Origin: Treponema sp.
Lineage (GTDB): Bacteria; Spirochaetota; Spirochaetia; Treponematales; Treponemataceae
Reading direction: 5' to 3'
Assembly: GCA_024695475.1 (NCBI GenBank)
Contig: JAILIC010000034.1
Location: forward strand, 1 to 50,922
Length of the DNA: 50,922 nucleotides
Shown here: in pieces, positions 9,494 to 19,285 of the stretch
Position numbering within the stretch: position 1 is the stretch's first letter
Layout: the number at the start of each line of letters is the position of its first letter
Translations under genes and position numbers: made by a program
Notes under the pieces: generated by a model
What the model was told of the DNA's origin: nothing
Database searches by the model: none
What the model saw: the letters and a program-made list of their open reading frames with translations, nothing else

Positions 9494-11344
9494 ATGTGTG
9501 GTATAGTTGGATACGTTGGTTATAAACAAGCAACTCCTATTTTGATAGATGCATTAAAAAAGTTAGAGTATCGTGGATATGACTCATCAGGTATTGCTGT
9601 GTGTAATCCTGATAATGAAGATATCATAGTTAGAAAAGCAAAAGGTGCTCTAAAAATGCTTGAGGAGCGTATTGCTAGTGAGACTATCAAAGGTTCATTG
9701 GGAATTGGTCATACACGTTGGGCAACACATGGCGAGCCAAGTGATGTAAATGCGCACCCACATACAAACGTATCAGGGACTATTGCTGTTGTTCATAATG
9801 GGATTATAGAAAACTATATACGTCTTAAAGAATGGTTGCAGTCTAAAGGAATCGTATTTCGTAGTCAGACGGACACGGAAGTTGTTGCTCACATCATTAA
9901 TTATTATTATGAAAAAGATCATGATATTTTTAGTGCAGTAATGAAAGCATTACGTAAATTGGAAGGCTCTTATGCACTTGGAGTATTATGTCGTGATTAT
10001 CCTGATCGGATTATTGTGGCAAGAAAGGATAGTCCTCTTGTTATAGGATTAGGAAAAGGCGAGAATTTTATTGCGTCTGATGTTCCTGCATTGCTTGAAT
10101 ATACACGGGAAGTATATTTCCTCAATCAAAAAGAAGTAGCTGTATTATATGTTGATCATGTTGATTTGTTTAATGAACATGGTGAAAAAGTACTTCGTGA
10201 TCCATATCATGTTAATTGGGATGTCTCCAGTGCTGAAAAAGGCGGCTATGCTCACTTTATGCTTAAAGAAATACATGAGCAGCCTAAGGCATTAACAGAT
10301 ACACTTCGTCCCCGTATTATAAAAAACGAAAAAACAGGACTTTTAGATGTACATTTTGATGAGGTTGTGTTTGATACGAATTGGAAGAATGCACATCGTA
10401 TTGTTATTTCTGCCTGTGGTACAGCTTATCATGCGGGTGTCGTAGCAAAATATGCATTTGAAAAATATGCCCGAATTCCTGTTGAGGTAGATACTGCATC
10501 AGAGTTTCGGTATCGAAATCCGTTATTATCAAAAGATGATATCTTTATTACTATCAGTCAATCAGGCGAAACAGCAGATACCTTGGCAGCACTGCGTCTT
10601 GCAAAAGAGCGAGGTGTACGTGTTATTGCCATTACAAACTGTGTTGGTTCTACAATTTCACGTGAAGCAGATGATGTTATTTATACCTGGGCTGGTCCAG
10701 AAATTGCTGTAGCATCAACAAAAGCATATACGACACAATTGTCATGTTTGTATCTGATAGCATTAAAAATGGCTTCGTTACGGGGCTGTCTCAGTGATGC
10801 AGATTTTTCTGCTGCGTTACAAGAGCTTGAAGCCTTGCCTGAAAAAGTACAGAAAGTACTTGATGATAAGGCTACGATTCAGAAGTTTGCATCTCAACAG
10901 TTTAATAAAGAAAAAATATTTTATATTGGTCGTCAGTTTGATAGTGCAACCTGTCTTGAAAGTGCTCTTAAATTAAAGGAAGTAAGCTATATGCATAGCG
11001 AATCCTTTAATGCCGGTGAATTAAAGCACGGTCCAATAGCCCTCGTTGATCCACAGACTTTGGTAGTGGCGGTAGCAACCCAACCTGAGTTATATGAAAA
11101 ACTGCGCTCGAATATTGTTGAAGTGCGTACTAGAGGTGCTGCTACGTTAGTCATTACACAGGATACAACAGGTCTTTTTGCAGATATTGCTGATGAACTG
11201 GTAGAAATTCCAATGGTTAGTGAGGAATTATCTGCAATTCTTGCAATTATACCGGCACAGCTATTTGCTTATTATTGTGCGGTATTACGAGGTAATGATC
11301 CAGATAAGCCTCGAAATCTTGCAAAGAGTGTAACAGTTGAATAG
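9494..11344 (+). CDS. glmS: Glutamine-fructose-6-phosphate aminotransferase (isomerizing)
   Basis: GlmS makes glucosamine-6-phosphate from fructose-6-phosphate and glutamine, the first step to UDP-GlcNAc for peptidoglycan. The 616-residue protein begins MCGIVGYVG with the nucleophile Cys2. It carries the glutaminase block GIGHTRWATHGEPS near residue 73, two SIS sugar-isomerase domains (SACGTAYHAG, ISQSGETADT) and the conserved C-terminus KSVTVE. A GAGG ribosome site lies 12 bases upstream. The upstream gap is only 17 bases, too short for a glmS ribozyme, so that mode of control is absent here. Placement before glutamine synthetase links glutamine supply with its use. Confidence 0.98.
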   Translation: MCGIVGYVGYKQATPILIDALKKLEYRGYDSSGIAVCNPDNEDIIVRKAKGALKMLEERIASETIKGSLGIGHTRWATHGEPSDVNAHPHTNVSGTIAVVHNGIIENYIRLKEWLQSKGIVFRSQTDTEVVAHIINYYYEKDHDIFSAVMKALRKLEGSYALGVLCRDYPDRIIVARKDSPLVIGLGKGENFIASDVPALLEYTREVYFLNQKEVAVLYVDHVDLFNEHGEKVLRDPYHVNWDVSSAEKGGYAHFMLKEIHEQPKALTDTLRPRIIKNEKTGLLDVHFDEVVFDTNWKNAHRIVISACGTAYHAGVVAKYAFEKYARIPVEVDTASEFRYRNPLLSKDDIFITISQSGETADTLAALRLAKERGVRVIAITNCVGSTISREADDVIYTWAGPEIAVASTKAYTTQLSCLYLIALKMASLRGCLSDADFSAALQELEALPEKVQKVLDDKATIQKFASQQFNKEKIFYIGRQFDSATCLESALKLKEVSYMHSESFNAGELKHGPIALVDPQTLVVAVATQPELYEKLRSNIVEVRTRGAATLVITQDTTGLFADIADELVEIPMVSEELSAILAIIPAQLFAYYCAVLRGNDPDKPRNLAKSVTVE

Positions 11345-11379
11345 AATACCAAAAGCAAAATAAAGCGGAGCGTGTTAAA

Positions 11380-12618
11380 ATGGCATATACAGAAACAGAG
11401 GTATTGCAATACATCGAAGAAAATGATGTTAAATTTATCAAATTGTTTTTTACAGATGTATTTGGTACGGTAAAAAGTATTTCAATACAACCTGGAGAAT
11501 TGCAAAAAGCATTTGCTACTGGTATTTCTTTTGATGCGAGTGCAATTAAAGGTTTTTTGGAAGCAGATAATAGTGATTTATTTATTGTGCCAGATCCTGA
11601 TACGTTGTGTGTTTTGCCGTGGCGTCCTCAAATGGGGCGCGTTGTACGCTTTTTTTGTGATATTAAAAATGCTGATGGAACACCATTTATTGGAGATACT
11701 CGCTATTTATTGCGCCAGACTGCTGAGAAGGCTGCTCAGTTAGGGTATGAGATTGATATAGGTACCGAATGTGAATTTTATTTGTTCCAAAATGATGTAA
11801 ATGGTAATGCTACTTCTATACCACAAGATGAAGCTGGATATTGTGATTTGGCGCCATTAGATAAGGGTGAAAATGTCCGTCGTGATATCTGCTTAACATT
11901 AAAGCAGATGAATATCGAACCTGAAAAGTCACATCACGAAAGTGGCCCTGGTCAGCATGAAATTGATTTTAAGTATGATTCCTTGATGACCGCTGGTGAT
12001 AATCTGGTTACTTTTAAAACGGTCGTAAGTACTATCGCTGTTCGTAATGGATTATCGGCTAGTTTTGATCCAGTGCCTGTTCCTGATAAACCAGGTAATG
12101 GTTTGCATATAAATATATCGCTTAAAAAGAATGGTCACAATATTTTTGATAATCCCGTTTTACCTGATGAAGCAAAATACTTTATAGCAGGTATTATGAA
12201 GTATATTCGCGAAATGACTGTATTTCTTAATCCTAAAAAAGACTCATATACTCGTTTAGGCCGATTTGAAGCTCCTAAGTATGTTACTTGGAGTACGCAT
12301 AACCGAAGTCAGCTTATACGTATACCGTCAGAGTCAGGTGAGCGAAAACGACTTGAATTACGATCACCGGATGCAAGTTGTAATCCGTATCTTGGATTAG
12401 CTTTGATCATCAATGCCGGCTTAGTAGGTATACAAAACAAACTGCCATTGGACAAAGCAGTAGATTGTAATTTGTATAAGGCGTCAGAAGCTGAAACAAA
12501 AAACTTACAGCAATTACCAGCTTCATTTGCTGAAGCTTTAGAACTCGCTAAAAAGAGTGATTTTATAGCATCTTTGCTTTCTAGTGATTTGATTAATGCT
12601 TTTGCTACGAACGTTTAG
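11380..12618 (+). CDS. glnA: Glutamine synthetase, type I, short form
   Basis: Glutamine synthetase (glutamate + NH3 + ATP) in a 412-residue form, shorter than the 440-470 residues usual for GSI. Recognisable blocks are FFTDVFGTVK near residue 23, GTECEFYLF near 128 (metal-binding Glu), ESGPGQHEIDF near 187, NGLHINIS near 243, WSTHNRSQLIRIP near 305 and LRSPDASCNPYLGLAL near 330. The region where beta-type enzymes carry the NLYxLP adenylylation tyrosine reads NLYKASEAE here. This favours the non-adenylylated alpha type, regulated by feedback or by transcription. GGAG lies about 10 bases before the ATG. An ANTAR regulator follows 27 bases downstream, a pairing also seen in Firmicutes. Confidence 0.95.
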   Translation: MAYTETEVLQYIEENDVKFIKLFFTDVFGTVKSISIQPGELQKAFATGISFDASAIKGFLEADNSDLFIVPDPDTLCVLPWRPQMGRVVRFFCDIKNADGTPFIGDTRYLLRQTAEKAAQLGYEIDIGTECEFYLFQNDVNGNATSIPQDEAGYCDLAPLDKGENVRRDICLTLKQMNIEPEKSHHESGPGQHEIDFKYDSLMTAGDNLVTFKTVVSTIAVRNGLSASFDPVPVPDKPGNGLHINISLKKNGHNIFDNPVLPDEAKYFIAGIMKYIREMTVFLNPKKDSYTRLGRFEAPKYVTWSTHNRSQLIRIPSESGERKRLELRSPDASCNPYLGLALIINAGLVGIQNKLPLDKAVDCNLYKASEAETKNLQQLPASFAEALELAKKSDFIASLLSSDLINAFATNV

Positions 12619-12645
12619 TAGGTATATATAGGCTGATATAAAACT

Positions 12646-13215
12646 ATGGAAAGCGTGTTGCTGGTATCTCACACAAATACAGTTCTCCCTATGCTTGCTG
12701 ATATGTTTTCGTCGCAAATGATATCACGCATTGTTCCAGCTCAGAATGGTGCCGAAGCTCGACGTTCTTTGATTGATACTGATTTTGATTTAATTATTAT
12801 CGATGCTCCATTACCAGATGAGTTTGGTGATGATTTTGCACTTTATGCCAGCGAAAAAAGTTCTGCAGGAATAATGCTGTTGGTAAAATCGGAAATGATC
12901 TATGATATGGATAGTTCCATTGAAGAAGCTGGTGTCTTTATCATGCCTAAACCTGCTACTTCTGAGTTTTTTTATCAGGCGGCAAAATTGTTGACTGCGA
13001 GCCGTCGCCGTGTTATGAAACTTGAAAGTGAAAATGAAAAGCTTCAAAAGAAGATATCGGAGATTCGTTTGGTAGATCGTGCAAAGTGTATCCTTATCCA
13101 ATATCTAAATATGACAGAGCCGCAGGCGCATCGCTATATTGAAAAACAAGCAATGGATCTGCGGCAGAGTCGTCTTGTTACAGCTCAGAACATCTTAAAA
13201 ACATATGAGAACTGA
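12646..13215 (+). CDS. ANTAR-domain RNA-binding regulator with degenerate receiver
   Basis: A 189-residue two-domain protein. Residues 1-120 have the receiver fold and residues about 140-186 the ANTAR RNA-binding domain (LVDRAKCILIQYLNMTEPQA, then an AhRYIEKQAMDLR helix). ANTAR proteins bind paired hairpins in nascent leaders and prevent intrinsic termination, typically in nitrogen-metabolism genes. The receiver is unusual: the acidic pair expected after beta-1 is replaced (LLVSHTN) and the Ser/Thr after beta-4 is not obvious. The beta-3 Asp (IIIDAPLPD, near residue 50) and the Lys (MPKPA) remain. Phosphorylation control is therefore doubtful, and no histidine kinase is nearby. Position directly after glnA suggests sensing of nitrogen status. 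The gene ends 28 bases before the convergent oppA. Confidence 0.85.
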   Translation: MESVLLVSHTNTVLPMLADMFSSQMISRIVPAQNGAEARRSLIDTDFDLIIIDAPLPDEFGDDFALYASEKSSAGIMLLVKSEMIYDMDSSIEEAGVFIMPKPATSEFFYQAAKLLTASRRRVMKLESENEKLQKKISEIRLVDRAKCILIQYLNMTEPQAHRYIEKQAMDLRQSRLVTAQNILKTYEN

Positions 13216-13243
13216 GCTGTACAATGTGAGAGACAATTACCTA

Positions 13244-14872
13244 CTATTCTAATGTTCCGTACATCAAATACCAATAGCCATATGGTGAGTGCCAGGTATT
13301 CTTTAAATTGCTTTTCTGCAACCAGAAGTCATTATAGAAAGCAACTGGAGCCATAGCACCATCTTTAAGCAATGTCTGTTCGGCTTCGTGCAAAAGCTTG
13401 TAATGCTCTGCAACGTTAGTTTCGTTACGTGCTTTATCAATGAGGGCATCAAATGTTTTTGATGAGTACTTACCATCATTATTTCCGTTTGTTGTTTCAA
13501 ACAGGTTGATCATGTTTGATGGATCGTCCCAATCATATACCCAACCATTGCGTGCAACATCAAAGTTGCCTGAGCGGCGGTTTGAAGTAACAGTCTTCCA
13601 TTCTTGGATATCTACTGTCATGGTTAAACCTAGCTGAGCCCATGCAGACTGCAGATATTCTGCAACAGCTTTGTGGTAAGCGGTATCATTTGTTAAGTAT
13701 TCAAAAGCTGGAAAACCCTTGCCTTCTGGATATCCTGCCTGTGCTAACAGATTTTTTGCCTTTGCAAGGTCAGATTCATAATTGTCTGTTGCAAAGAAGT
13801 TGCCATAGGTTGCTTCGGTTACCTGTGCAAAAGAAGAAGCAGGAGTTGCATCAGAAACTCCAGGACCAACAAAATTCTTTGCTGGTGAGTAAGTTCCCTG
13901 CATGATGGTTTCTGCTACATATTTTCTGTCGATGGCAAGTGAGAGAGCCTGACGAACTAAGGAGTTATCAAAAGGTGCCCTCTGTGTGTTGAAAGATACA
14001 TAGTAAGTACCCATTAACGGCTCGATATGAAATTCTTCAGTACCACTAAGAGAAGGAATTTCTTCTGTCGGTGGATTCTTCATAAGATGAATTTCGTCTT
14101 GATTAAATGCAGTGTATGAGGTGTTGTCGTCTTCAATGAGGTGCCAGACGATAGTATCAAATGTTACACGTGCAGCATCATAATAGTGAGGGTTTTTAGC
14201 AAATACGATTTGAGATCCATCGGTATATTCAGTCATGTAATATGGACCGTCAGTGATGTATGTTTTAGGATCTGTTGTCCAACCATCGCCCGCGGCTTCG
14301 ATTGTTGCTTTCTGCACAGGGACAAGAACAGCGAAGGCTGCAATTTTATCAAAATAGATACATGGATTTACTAAGTGTACCACAAAAGTAGAGGCATCTG
14401 GTGCTTCTACACCTAATGCATCAAGGTTGCCTTTTGAAGCTTCATCATAACCGACAATGAGGTTGAGAAGATCGTAACCATATGGAGCTGCCGTTAGAGG
14501 ATCTGCTACGCGTTTCCATGAATAGACAAAATCATCGGCAGTCAAAGTGCTGCCGTCTGACCACTTTAAGTTGTTGCGCAAATGAAATGTCCAAGTAAGA
14601 CCGTCTTTTGACTGTTCCCATGTTTCTGCTAAACCGGCAACAATATCATTGTTTTTGTCAAATTTAAGCAGACCTTCATAGGCATGAATAATCATGTTTG
14701 CGCCATCGACTGCTGAGTTAAGAGCTGGATCGATAGTTTCTGGGGATCCACCAACACGGATGTGTATTGTTTTAGTGGAAGTTGTTGTAGCCGTTTTTTT
14801 TGCCCCTCCGCAAGAGGTAAGAAGAACTGCGGTGCTTAATAAAACTGCAAGCAACGTTATCATTTTTTTCAT
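13244..14872 (-). CDS. oppA: Oligopeptide ABC transporter substrate-binding lipoprotein
   Basis: A 542-residue family 5 extracellular solute-binding protein. The signal peptide ends in a lipobox (LLTSC, Cys21), so it is predicted to be a membrane-anchored lipoprotein facing the periplasm. Family motifs include IDPALNSAVDGANMIIHAYEGL near residue 57, the WSDGSTLTADDFVYSWKR block near residue 110 and ALSLAIDRKYVAE near residue 310. It delivers peptides to the OppBCDF channel encoded just upstream. It is the last gene of the opp run, 52 bases after oppF, with its own strong ribosome site (AAAGGAG). Binding specificity cannot be read from the sequence; the fold and role are clear. Confidence 0.95.
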   Translation of the reverse strand: MKKMITLLAVLLSTAVLLTSCGGAKKTATTTSTKTIHIRVGGSPETIDPALNSAVDGANMIIHAYEGLLKFDKNNDIVAGLAETWEQSKDGLTWTFHLRNNLKWSDGSTLTADDFVYSWKRVADPLTAAPYGYDLLNLIVGYDEASKGNLDALGVEAPDASTFVVHLVNPCIYFDKIAAFAVLVPVQKATIEAAGDGWTTDPKTYITDGPYYMTEYTDGSQIVFAKNPHYYDAARVTFDTIVWHLIEDDNTSYTAFNQDEIHLMKNPPTEEIPSLSGTEEFHIEPLMGTYYVSFNTQRAPFDNSLVRQALSLAIDRKYVAETIMQGTYSPAKNFVGPGVSDATPASSFAQVTEATYGNFFATDNYESDLAKAKNLLAQAGYPEGKGFPAFEYLTNDTAYHKAVAEYLQSAWAQLGLTMTVDIQEWKTVTSNRRSGNFDVARNGWVYDWDDPSNMINLFETTNGNNDGKYSSKTFDALIDKARNETNVAEHYKLLHEAEQTLLKDGAMAPVAFYNDFWLQKSNLKNTWHSPYGYWYLMYGTLE

Positions 14873-14924
14873 AAATATCTCCTTTCTGACTTGTAAGTCA
14901 GGAATTTTACGTAAGCAAATAGGT

Positions 14925-15905
14925 TTAGTTTAACTTGTCTAAATGGTGACAAGCAGCAAAGTGTCCAGAAGTAACTTCCTTAAATTCAGGTTTTTGAGAG
15001 CTACATTGTTCATCTGCATATGGACAACGGGTACGGAAAGGACAGCCTGAGGGAGGATTTACTGGAGATGGTACATCGCCTTTTAATATAATACGTTTGG
15101 AAGCCCGGGCAGTTTTTGGATCTGCAATAGGGACTGCAGAAATTAAAGATCGGGTATATGGATGCATAGAATGAAAGATTAATTCATCAGATTCTGCAAG
15201 CTCGACAAGATGTCCCAAGTACATGACACCAATACGATTAGAAATATGATTAACTACGGATAAATCATGAGCAATGAAGAGGTAGGTTAGTCCCATCTCT
15301 GCTTGTAAATCTTCAAACATATTGACAACTTGAGCCTGAATAGAAACATCCAATGCAGAAACTGGCTCGTCACATACTATAAACTCAGGTTTTACGGCAA
15401 GTGCACGTGCAATACCTATACGTTGTCGTTGTCCACCAGAAAACTCATGGGGATATCGGTTGGCATGTTCTGAGTTGAGACCTACACGAGAAAGTAACTC
15501 GATGATGCGGTTTTGACGATCACCCTTTGTTTTGTATAGATGATGGATATCCAGAGCTTCTCCAATAATATCTCCAACAGTCATGCGAGGATCGAGGGAA
15601 GCATAAGGATCTTGAAAAACAATCTGCATCTTTCTGCGATATGGCAACATGTCAACTTTGGTATCGGTTTCATCATCGTAGATAACGGTGCCATCATAGA
15701 TGATTTTTCCGCCCGTAGGTTCAATAAGTCTTAGTAATGTACGGCCTGTTGTGGTTTTACCGCAACCAGATTCTCCAACAAGTCCTAATGTTTCGCCTTT
15801 ATTAATAAAGAAACTAACATCATCAACCGCTTTTACTGTTTTGTTTGTTCCAGCAACCGGAAAATATTGTTTTAAATGTTGTATTTCAAGTAATGTATCT
15901 GCCAT
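14925..15905 (-). CDS. oppF: Oligopeptide ABC transporter ATP-binding protein (OppF type)
   Basis: A 326-residue ABC ATPase with Walker [10 protein letters not shown] near residue 40, signature [15 protein letters not shown] near residue 160, Walker B FIVCDEP and the switch histidine in IAHDLSVV. The C-terminal oligopeptide/dipeptide extension contains the cysteine cluster [17 protein letters not shown], typical of OppD/OppF. Its ATG overlaps the oppD stop by one base (TAATG), a translationally coupled arrangement. It forms the ATPase heterodimer with OppD. Confidence 0.96.
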   Translation of the reverse strand: MADTLLEIQHLKQYFPVAGTNKTVKAVDDVSFFINKGETLGLVGESGCGKTTTGRTLLRLIEPTGGKIIYDGTVIYDDETDTKVDMLPYRRKMQIVFQDPYASLDPRMTVGDIIGEALDIHHLYKTKGDRQNRIIELLSRVGLNSEHANRYPHEFSGGQRQRIGIARALAVKPEFIVCDEPVSALDVSIQAQVVNMFEDLQAEMGLTYLFIAHDLSVVNHISNRIGVMYLGHLVELAESDELIFHSMHPYTRSLISAVPIADPKTARASKRIILKGDVPSPVNPPSGCPFRTRCPYADEQCSSQKPEFKEVTSGHFAACHHLDKLN

Positions 15906-16924
15906 TAGAGAGCTCCCTGTGAAGAGGTGTTGTTCTGTTCAAACTGCTTTTTTTGTTCCAGCCAACAGCATGCATAGTGCACATCAGTATAATCTGTACG
16001 TATTGGTTTATTTTCCAAACAGATTTTCATACAGGAGGCACAACGTGGGGCAAAAGAACATCCTTTTGGTCGGTTGAGCAAATCAACGGGTTGTCCTTCG
16101 ATAGGAACTAGTTTTGAATATTCCTTTTCATGGAATTTAGGAATAGAACGAAGCAGACCCTTTGTATACTCGTGCTGAGGATTGTAGAAAATATCATCGG
16201 TAGTGCCATACTCAACAATTTCTCCAGCGTACATTACTGCGATACGATCGCACATGGATGCGACTACGCCTAAATCATGAGTAATGATAATAATACCCAT
16301 GCCTAGTTTGCGTTTTAATTCCTGCATTAAATCAAGAATCTGCGCTTGAATGGTAACATCAAGTGCTGTTGTTGGCTCATCGGCAATGAGTAGCTTTGGT
16401 TCACAGGCGAGAGCAATAGCAATCATAACACGCTGACGCATACCACCGGAAAGCTCATGTGGATATTGTTTGAGACGTTTATCTGGCTCATTGATTCCAA
16501 CAAGAGTAAGCAGTTCTTTAGCTCTTGCAGTAGCTTCTTTGCCTTTTTTACCTGTATGCAGTTTTATGGCTTCTTCGATTTGATTGCCAATGGTCCAAAC
16601 GGGATTTAGCGAAGTCATTGGATCTTGGAAAATGATACTTACTTCTTTGCCTCGAATTTTTCGAACTTGCTGTTCTGTCATTTTATCTATACGATGACCA
16701 TTGAAAGTAACAGAACCGCCAATAATTTTGCCATTATCGGCTGTCAGGCCCATAATCGAATACGCAGTAACGGATTTACCAGATCCAGATTCGCCTACGA
16801 TGCCTAATACCTCTCCCTCTTTCATTTGGATGGTAACATCATTTAAAGTTTTTACCTCTCCTGCTGGTGTAAAAAAAGACAGTTGTTCATGTTGTATATC
16901 TACAAGATAATCGTTTTCAGTCAT
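15905..16924 (-). CDS. oppD: Oligopeptide ABC transporter ATP-binding protein (OppD type)
   Basis: A 339-residue ABC ATPase with Walker [17 protein letters not shown] near residue 43, signature [15 protein letters not shown] near residue 160, Walker [13 protein letters not shown] and the switch histidine in [10 protein letters not shown]-terminal extension carries [15 protein letters not shown]. It follows oppC after 11 bases and overlaps oppF by one base. The partner proteins around it make the oligopeptide importer assignment firm; the solute imported is not determinable. Confidence 0.96.
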   Translation of the reverse strand: MTENDYLVDIQHEQLSFFTPAGEVKTLNDVTIQMKEGEVLGIVGESGSGKSVTAYSIMGLTADNGKIIGGSVTFNGHRIDKMTEQQVRKIRGKEVSIIFQDPMTSLNPVWTIGNQIEEAIKLHTGKKGKEATARAKELLTLVGINEPDKRLKQYPHELSGGMRQRVMIAIALACEPKLLIADEPTTALDVTIQAQILDLMQELKRKLGMGIIIITHDLGVVASMCDRIAVMYAGEIVEYGTTDDIFYNPQHEYTKGLLRSIPKFHEKEYSKLVPIEGQPVDLLNRPKGCSFAPRCASCMKICLENKPIRTDYTDVHYACCWLEQKKQFEQNNTSSQGAL

Positions 16925-16935
16925 GGATATCCTCG

Positions 16936-17985
16936 TTATTGTTGTTTCAGTTTTGGATCAAAAGCGTCCCGTAAACCATCACCAAGCAAGTTAAAACTCA
17001 AAATGATGATAAAAATCAATGCAGCGGGAGCAAATAACTTTTCTGGATATGTTTGAAATCCATTAAGGGCGGCAGATGCTAACGATCCAAGCGAAGGCAT
17101 TGGAGCTTGAACACCAAGACCTAAAAATGAAAGAAATGATTCTGTAAATATTGAAGACGGAATCTGTAATGTTGTTGTAACGATCAATGTTCCTATACAG
17201 TTGGTAATTAAGTGCTTGCCGATAATACGTTTGTTGTTGGCTCCTAACGCTTTTGCTGCTGTAACATATTCATTTTGTTTGAGAATCATGATTTGGGAGC
17301 GGACGATGCGTGCCATGCCAACCCAATAGAGTAAGGCAAAAACGATAAACATTGAGACCATGTTTGGACCTAATTTTAGGATCCAACCAAAACCAGGTAC
17401 CGTACCTAATGTATTAAGTGGAAACTTAAGTGTTTGTGCGAGCAAGATAATGATAAGTACATCAGGAACGGTGTAAATGATATCAACAATACGCATCATG
17501 ATAAGATCGACCAAGCCGCCAAAATAGCCGGCAATTGCGCCATAGAGTGATCCAATGCACAAAATCAATAAAGATGCAACGATACCGACAGTCATAGAAA
17601 CACGGCCGCCGACCATGACACGAATGGCATAATCACGACCATTTTGATCAGTACCTAACAGATGCGGAAATACTGATACCCCCTCTTGAATCATCTGCAT
17701 TTCTTTTGCAGAGTACTGCATGGGAGCAAGTCGTTCTGATCCTTTTATTTGCTCTTCATATTTATATGGATAAAAGACAGGGACGATAAAGCATAAAACT
17801 ACGATGAATAGAACGATACTGAGGGCTGTCATTGCAATTTTGTTTTTTCTAAAACGTCGGATACCATCCTTAAAAAAACTGACGGATTCTCGCATGACAA
17901 CAAGTGATTGTTTTTCCTCAATTGATGCAGGGATAAAATCATCTACTTTTAGTTGAAGGCTAGCAAAATTCTTTTTGTGTTCCAT
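16936..17985 (-). CDS. oppC: Oligopeptide ABC transporter permease (OppC type)
   Basis: A 349-residue inner-membrane permease with about six membrane segments and the binding-protein-dependent transport motif VTAAKALGANNKRIIGKHLI near residue 235, which contacts the ATPases. The N-terminus has the cytoplasmic segment and first helix typical of OppC. The ATG at 17985 is chosen because GGAG lies about 13 bases upstream and MEHKKNF is the sensible N-terminus. A longer frame reaching 18045 would overlap the end of oppB and lacks a ribosome site. Confidence 0.95.
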   Translation of the reverse strand: MEHKKNFASLQLKVDDFIPASIEEKQSLVVMRESVSFFKDGIRRFRKNKIAMTALSIVLFIVVLCFIVPVFYPYKYEEQIKGSERLAPMQYSAKEMQMIQEGVSVFPHLLGTDQNGRDYAIRVMVGGRVSMTVGIVASLLILCIGSLYGAIAGYFGGLVDLIMMRIVDIIYTVPDVLIIILLAQTLKFPLNTLGTVPGFGWILKLGPNMVSMFIVFALLYWVGMARIVRSQIMILKQNEYVTAAKALGANNKRIIGKHLITNCIGTLIVTTTLQIPSSIFTESFLSFLGLGVQAPMPSLGSLASAALNGFQTYPEKLFAPAALIFIIILSFNLLGDGLRDAFDPKLKQQ

Positions 17986-18004
17986 AATAGTAGAGTCTCC
18001 TTGG

Positions 18005-18922
18005 TTATTTAAGTTTGATGCGTGGGTCAACAAAGGCATACGCAATATCTACGATGACATTCATTGCAATAACAAAAACAGCCAAGAATATTGTTGTACC
18101 CATAATCATAGGATAGTCGCGAGAAGTTATAGCACCTACGAATTCGGATCCTAAGCCTGGTATGTTAAATATTTTTTCAATGATAAAACTGCCGGTCATT
18201 AAAGATGCTAAAAGTGGTCCGAGATAGGTAATAACGGGAAGTATGGCATTGCGAAGTGCATGTTTAAAAATAGATTTGAACATGGTTACGCCTTTTGCAC
18301 GTGCAGTACGCATGTAGTCTTGTCCCATGACATCAAGCATGGATGAACGCATGAGTCTGGCGATATAAAAAGTTGGATAGAGAGCCAGTGCGATAACAGG
18401 CATGATGTAGCTCTGTGGATTTTTAAGACCTAACGATGGCAGTAAATTAAGCTTTGTCGTAAAAATGTACATGAGCAGGGTTGAAGACAAAAAACTTGGA
18501 ATTGCAATTCCTGCAGTTGATAAAACAACGAGTGCATTATCAATGGCTTTGCCGCGATTGAAAGCTGCAATAGATCCAAGGGGAATTCCAAATAGGACTG
18601 CAACAAGCATGGCGAGTCCGCCGAGACGTGCCGATACAGGAAATTTTGTAGAGATAATCTGCACGACAGTGCGACCTCGTTTTTTTAGAGATAGCCCTAA
18701 GTCCCCTTTTAAGAGACCTCCCATATAGGTGATATACTGCTTGCTTAAAGGCTTATCGAGACCGTATTTTGCTTCCATTGCTGCCTGTGCCTGAGGAGTT
18801 ACTGCCTTTTCAGCTAAAAAAGGACCGCCCGGGACCATGTTCATAATCAAAAAAGTAAATGTGGCCACAAGAAAGGCGGTGATAATTGCAGTAATAATGC
18901 GTTTAACTATGTACCTTGGCAT
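18005..18922 (-). CDS. oppB: Oligopeptide ABC transporter permease (OppB type)
   Basis: A 305-residue permease with the classic OppB N-terminus MPRYIVKRIITAIITAFLVATFTF, the periplasmic EAKYGLDKPLSKQY block and the permease motif YMRTARAKGVTMFKSIFKHA. The start at 18922 is set by GGAG eight bases upstream; an in-frame ATG at 18949 lacks one. It is the first gene of the oppBCDFA run. A well-formed promoter lies about 40 bases upstream, divergent from asnB. Confidence 0.95.
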   Translation of the reverse strand: MPRYIVKRIITAIITAFLVATFTFLIMNMVPGGPFLAEKAVTPQAQAAMEAKYGLDKPLSKQYITYMGGLLKGDLGLSLKKRGRTVVQIISTKFPVSARLGGLAMLVAVLFGIPLGSIAAFNRGKAIDNALVVLSTAGIAIPSFLSSTLLMYIFTTKLNLLPSLGLKNPQSYIMPVIALALYPTFYIARLMRSSMLDVMGQDYMRTARAKGVTMFKSIFKHALRNAILPVITYLGPLLASLMTGSFIIEKIFNIPGLGSEFVGAITSRDYPMIMGTTIFLAVFVIAMNVIVDIAYAFVDPRIKLK

Positions 18923-18964
18923 ATTGTTCTCCGTAATTCTTATATGCATAAAAATGCGGAGTTT

Positions 18965-18993
18965 ATTGTATACTCATTTATTTGACTGTTCAA
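18965..18993 (-). promoter_or_regulatory. Promoter of the opp operon
   Basis: On the minus strand TTGAAC (18993-18988), a 17-base spacer and TACAAT (18970-18965) form a near-consensus sigma-70 promoter. It predicts a start near 18958 and a leader of about 36 bases with a normal ribosome site. Confidence 0.7.
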
Positions 18994-19245
18994 GGATTAG
19001 AAGGTCTTTTAACCTAATTTATAGGGAAATTTGGCTTTATTTTTGTATATTTTTGTTAAATTGTGTCTCGATTTCAGTTGATTTTTACATATGGTAGAAA
19101 ATAGTGCGTTTTTTTGCATACTTCAAAGCTTTGTGAAAACGAGTGTCTGTTGGTACTTGTTTGTTCTGTAAAAGACTAATATGCATAATTATTGCATATT
19201 TATGCATATATACACAGGTATTGTGTGTATTTTAAAGATAAAATA

Positions 19246-19275
19246 TTGACATAAGCGATATAAAATGACTATAGT
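19246..19275 (+). promoter_or_regulatory. Promoter of asnB / leader RNA
   Basis: TTGACA (19246-19251), an 18-base spacer and TATAGT (19270-19275) make a strong sigma-70 promoter on the plus strand. The predicted start is near 19282, only a few bases before a large terminator hairpin. The rest of the 454-base opp-asnB divergent region (18923-19376) is AT-rich, with TATGCATA-like repeats near 19180-19210 and no gene. Confidence 0.7.
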
Positions 19276-19285
19276 AAAACAAGGC

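Noticed and set aside
11345..11379. ANTAR-type antitermination target before glnA
   Set aside because: The gap is only 35 bases, with no paired hairpins and no terminator.
18923..18949. Longer OppB N-terminus starting at 18949
   Set aside because: It lacks a ribosome site, and GGAG is correctly placed for the ATG at 18922, which gives the standard family N-terminus.
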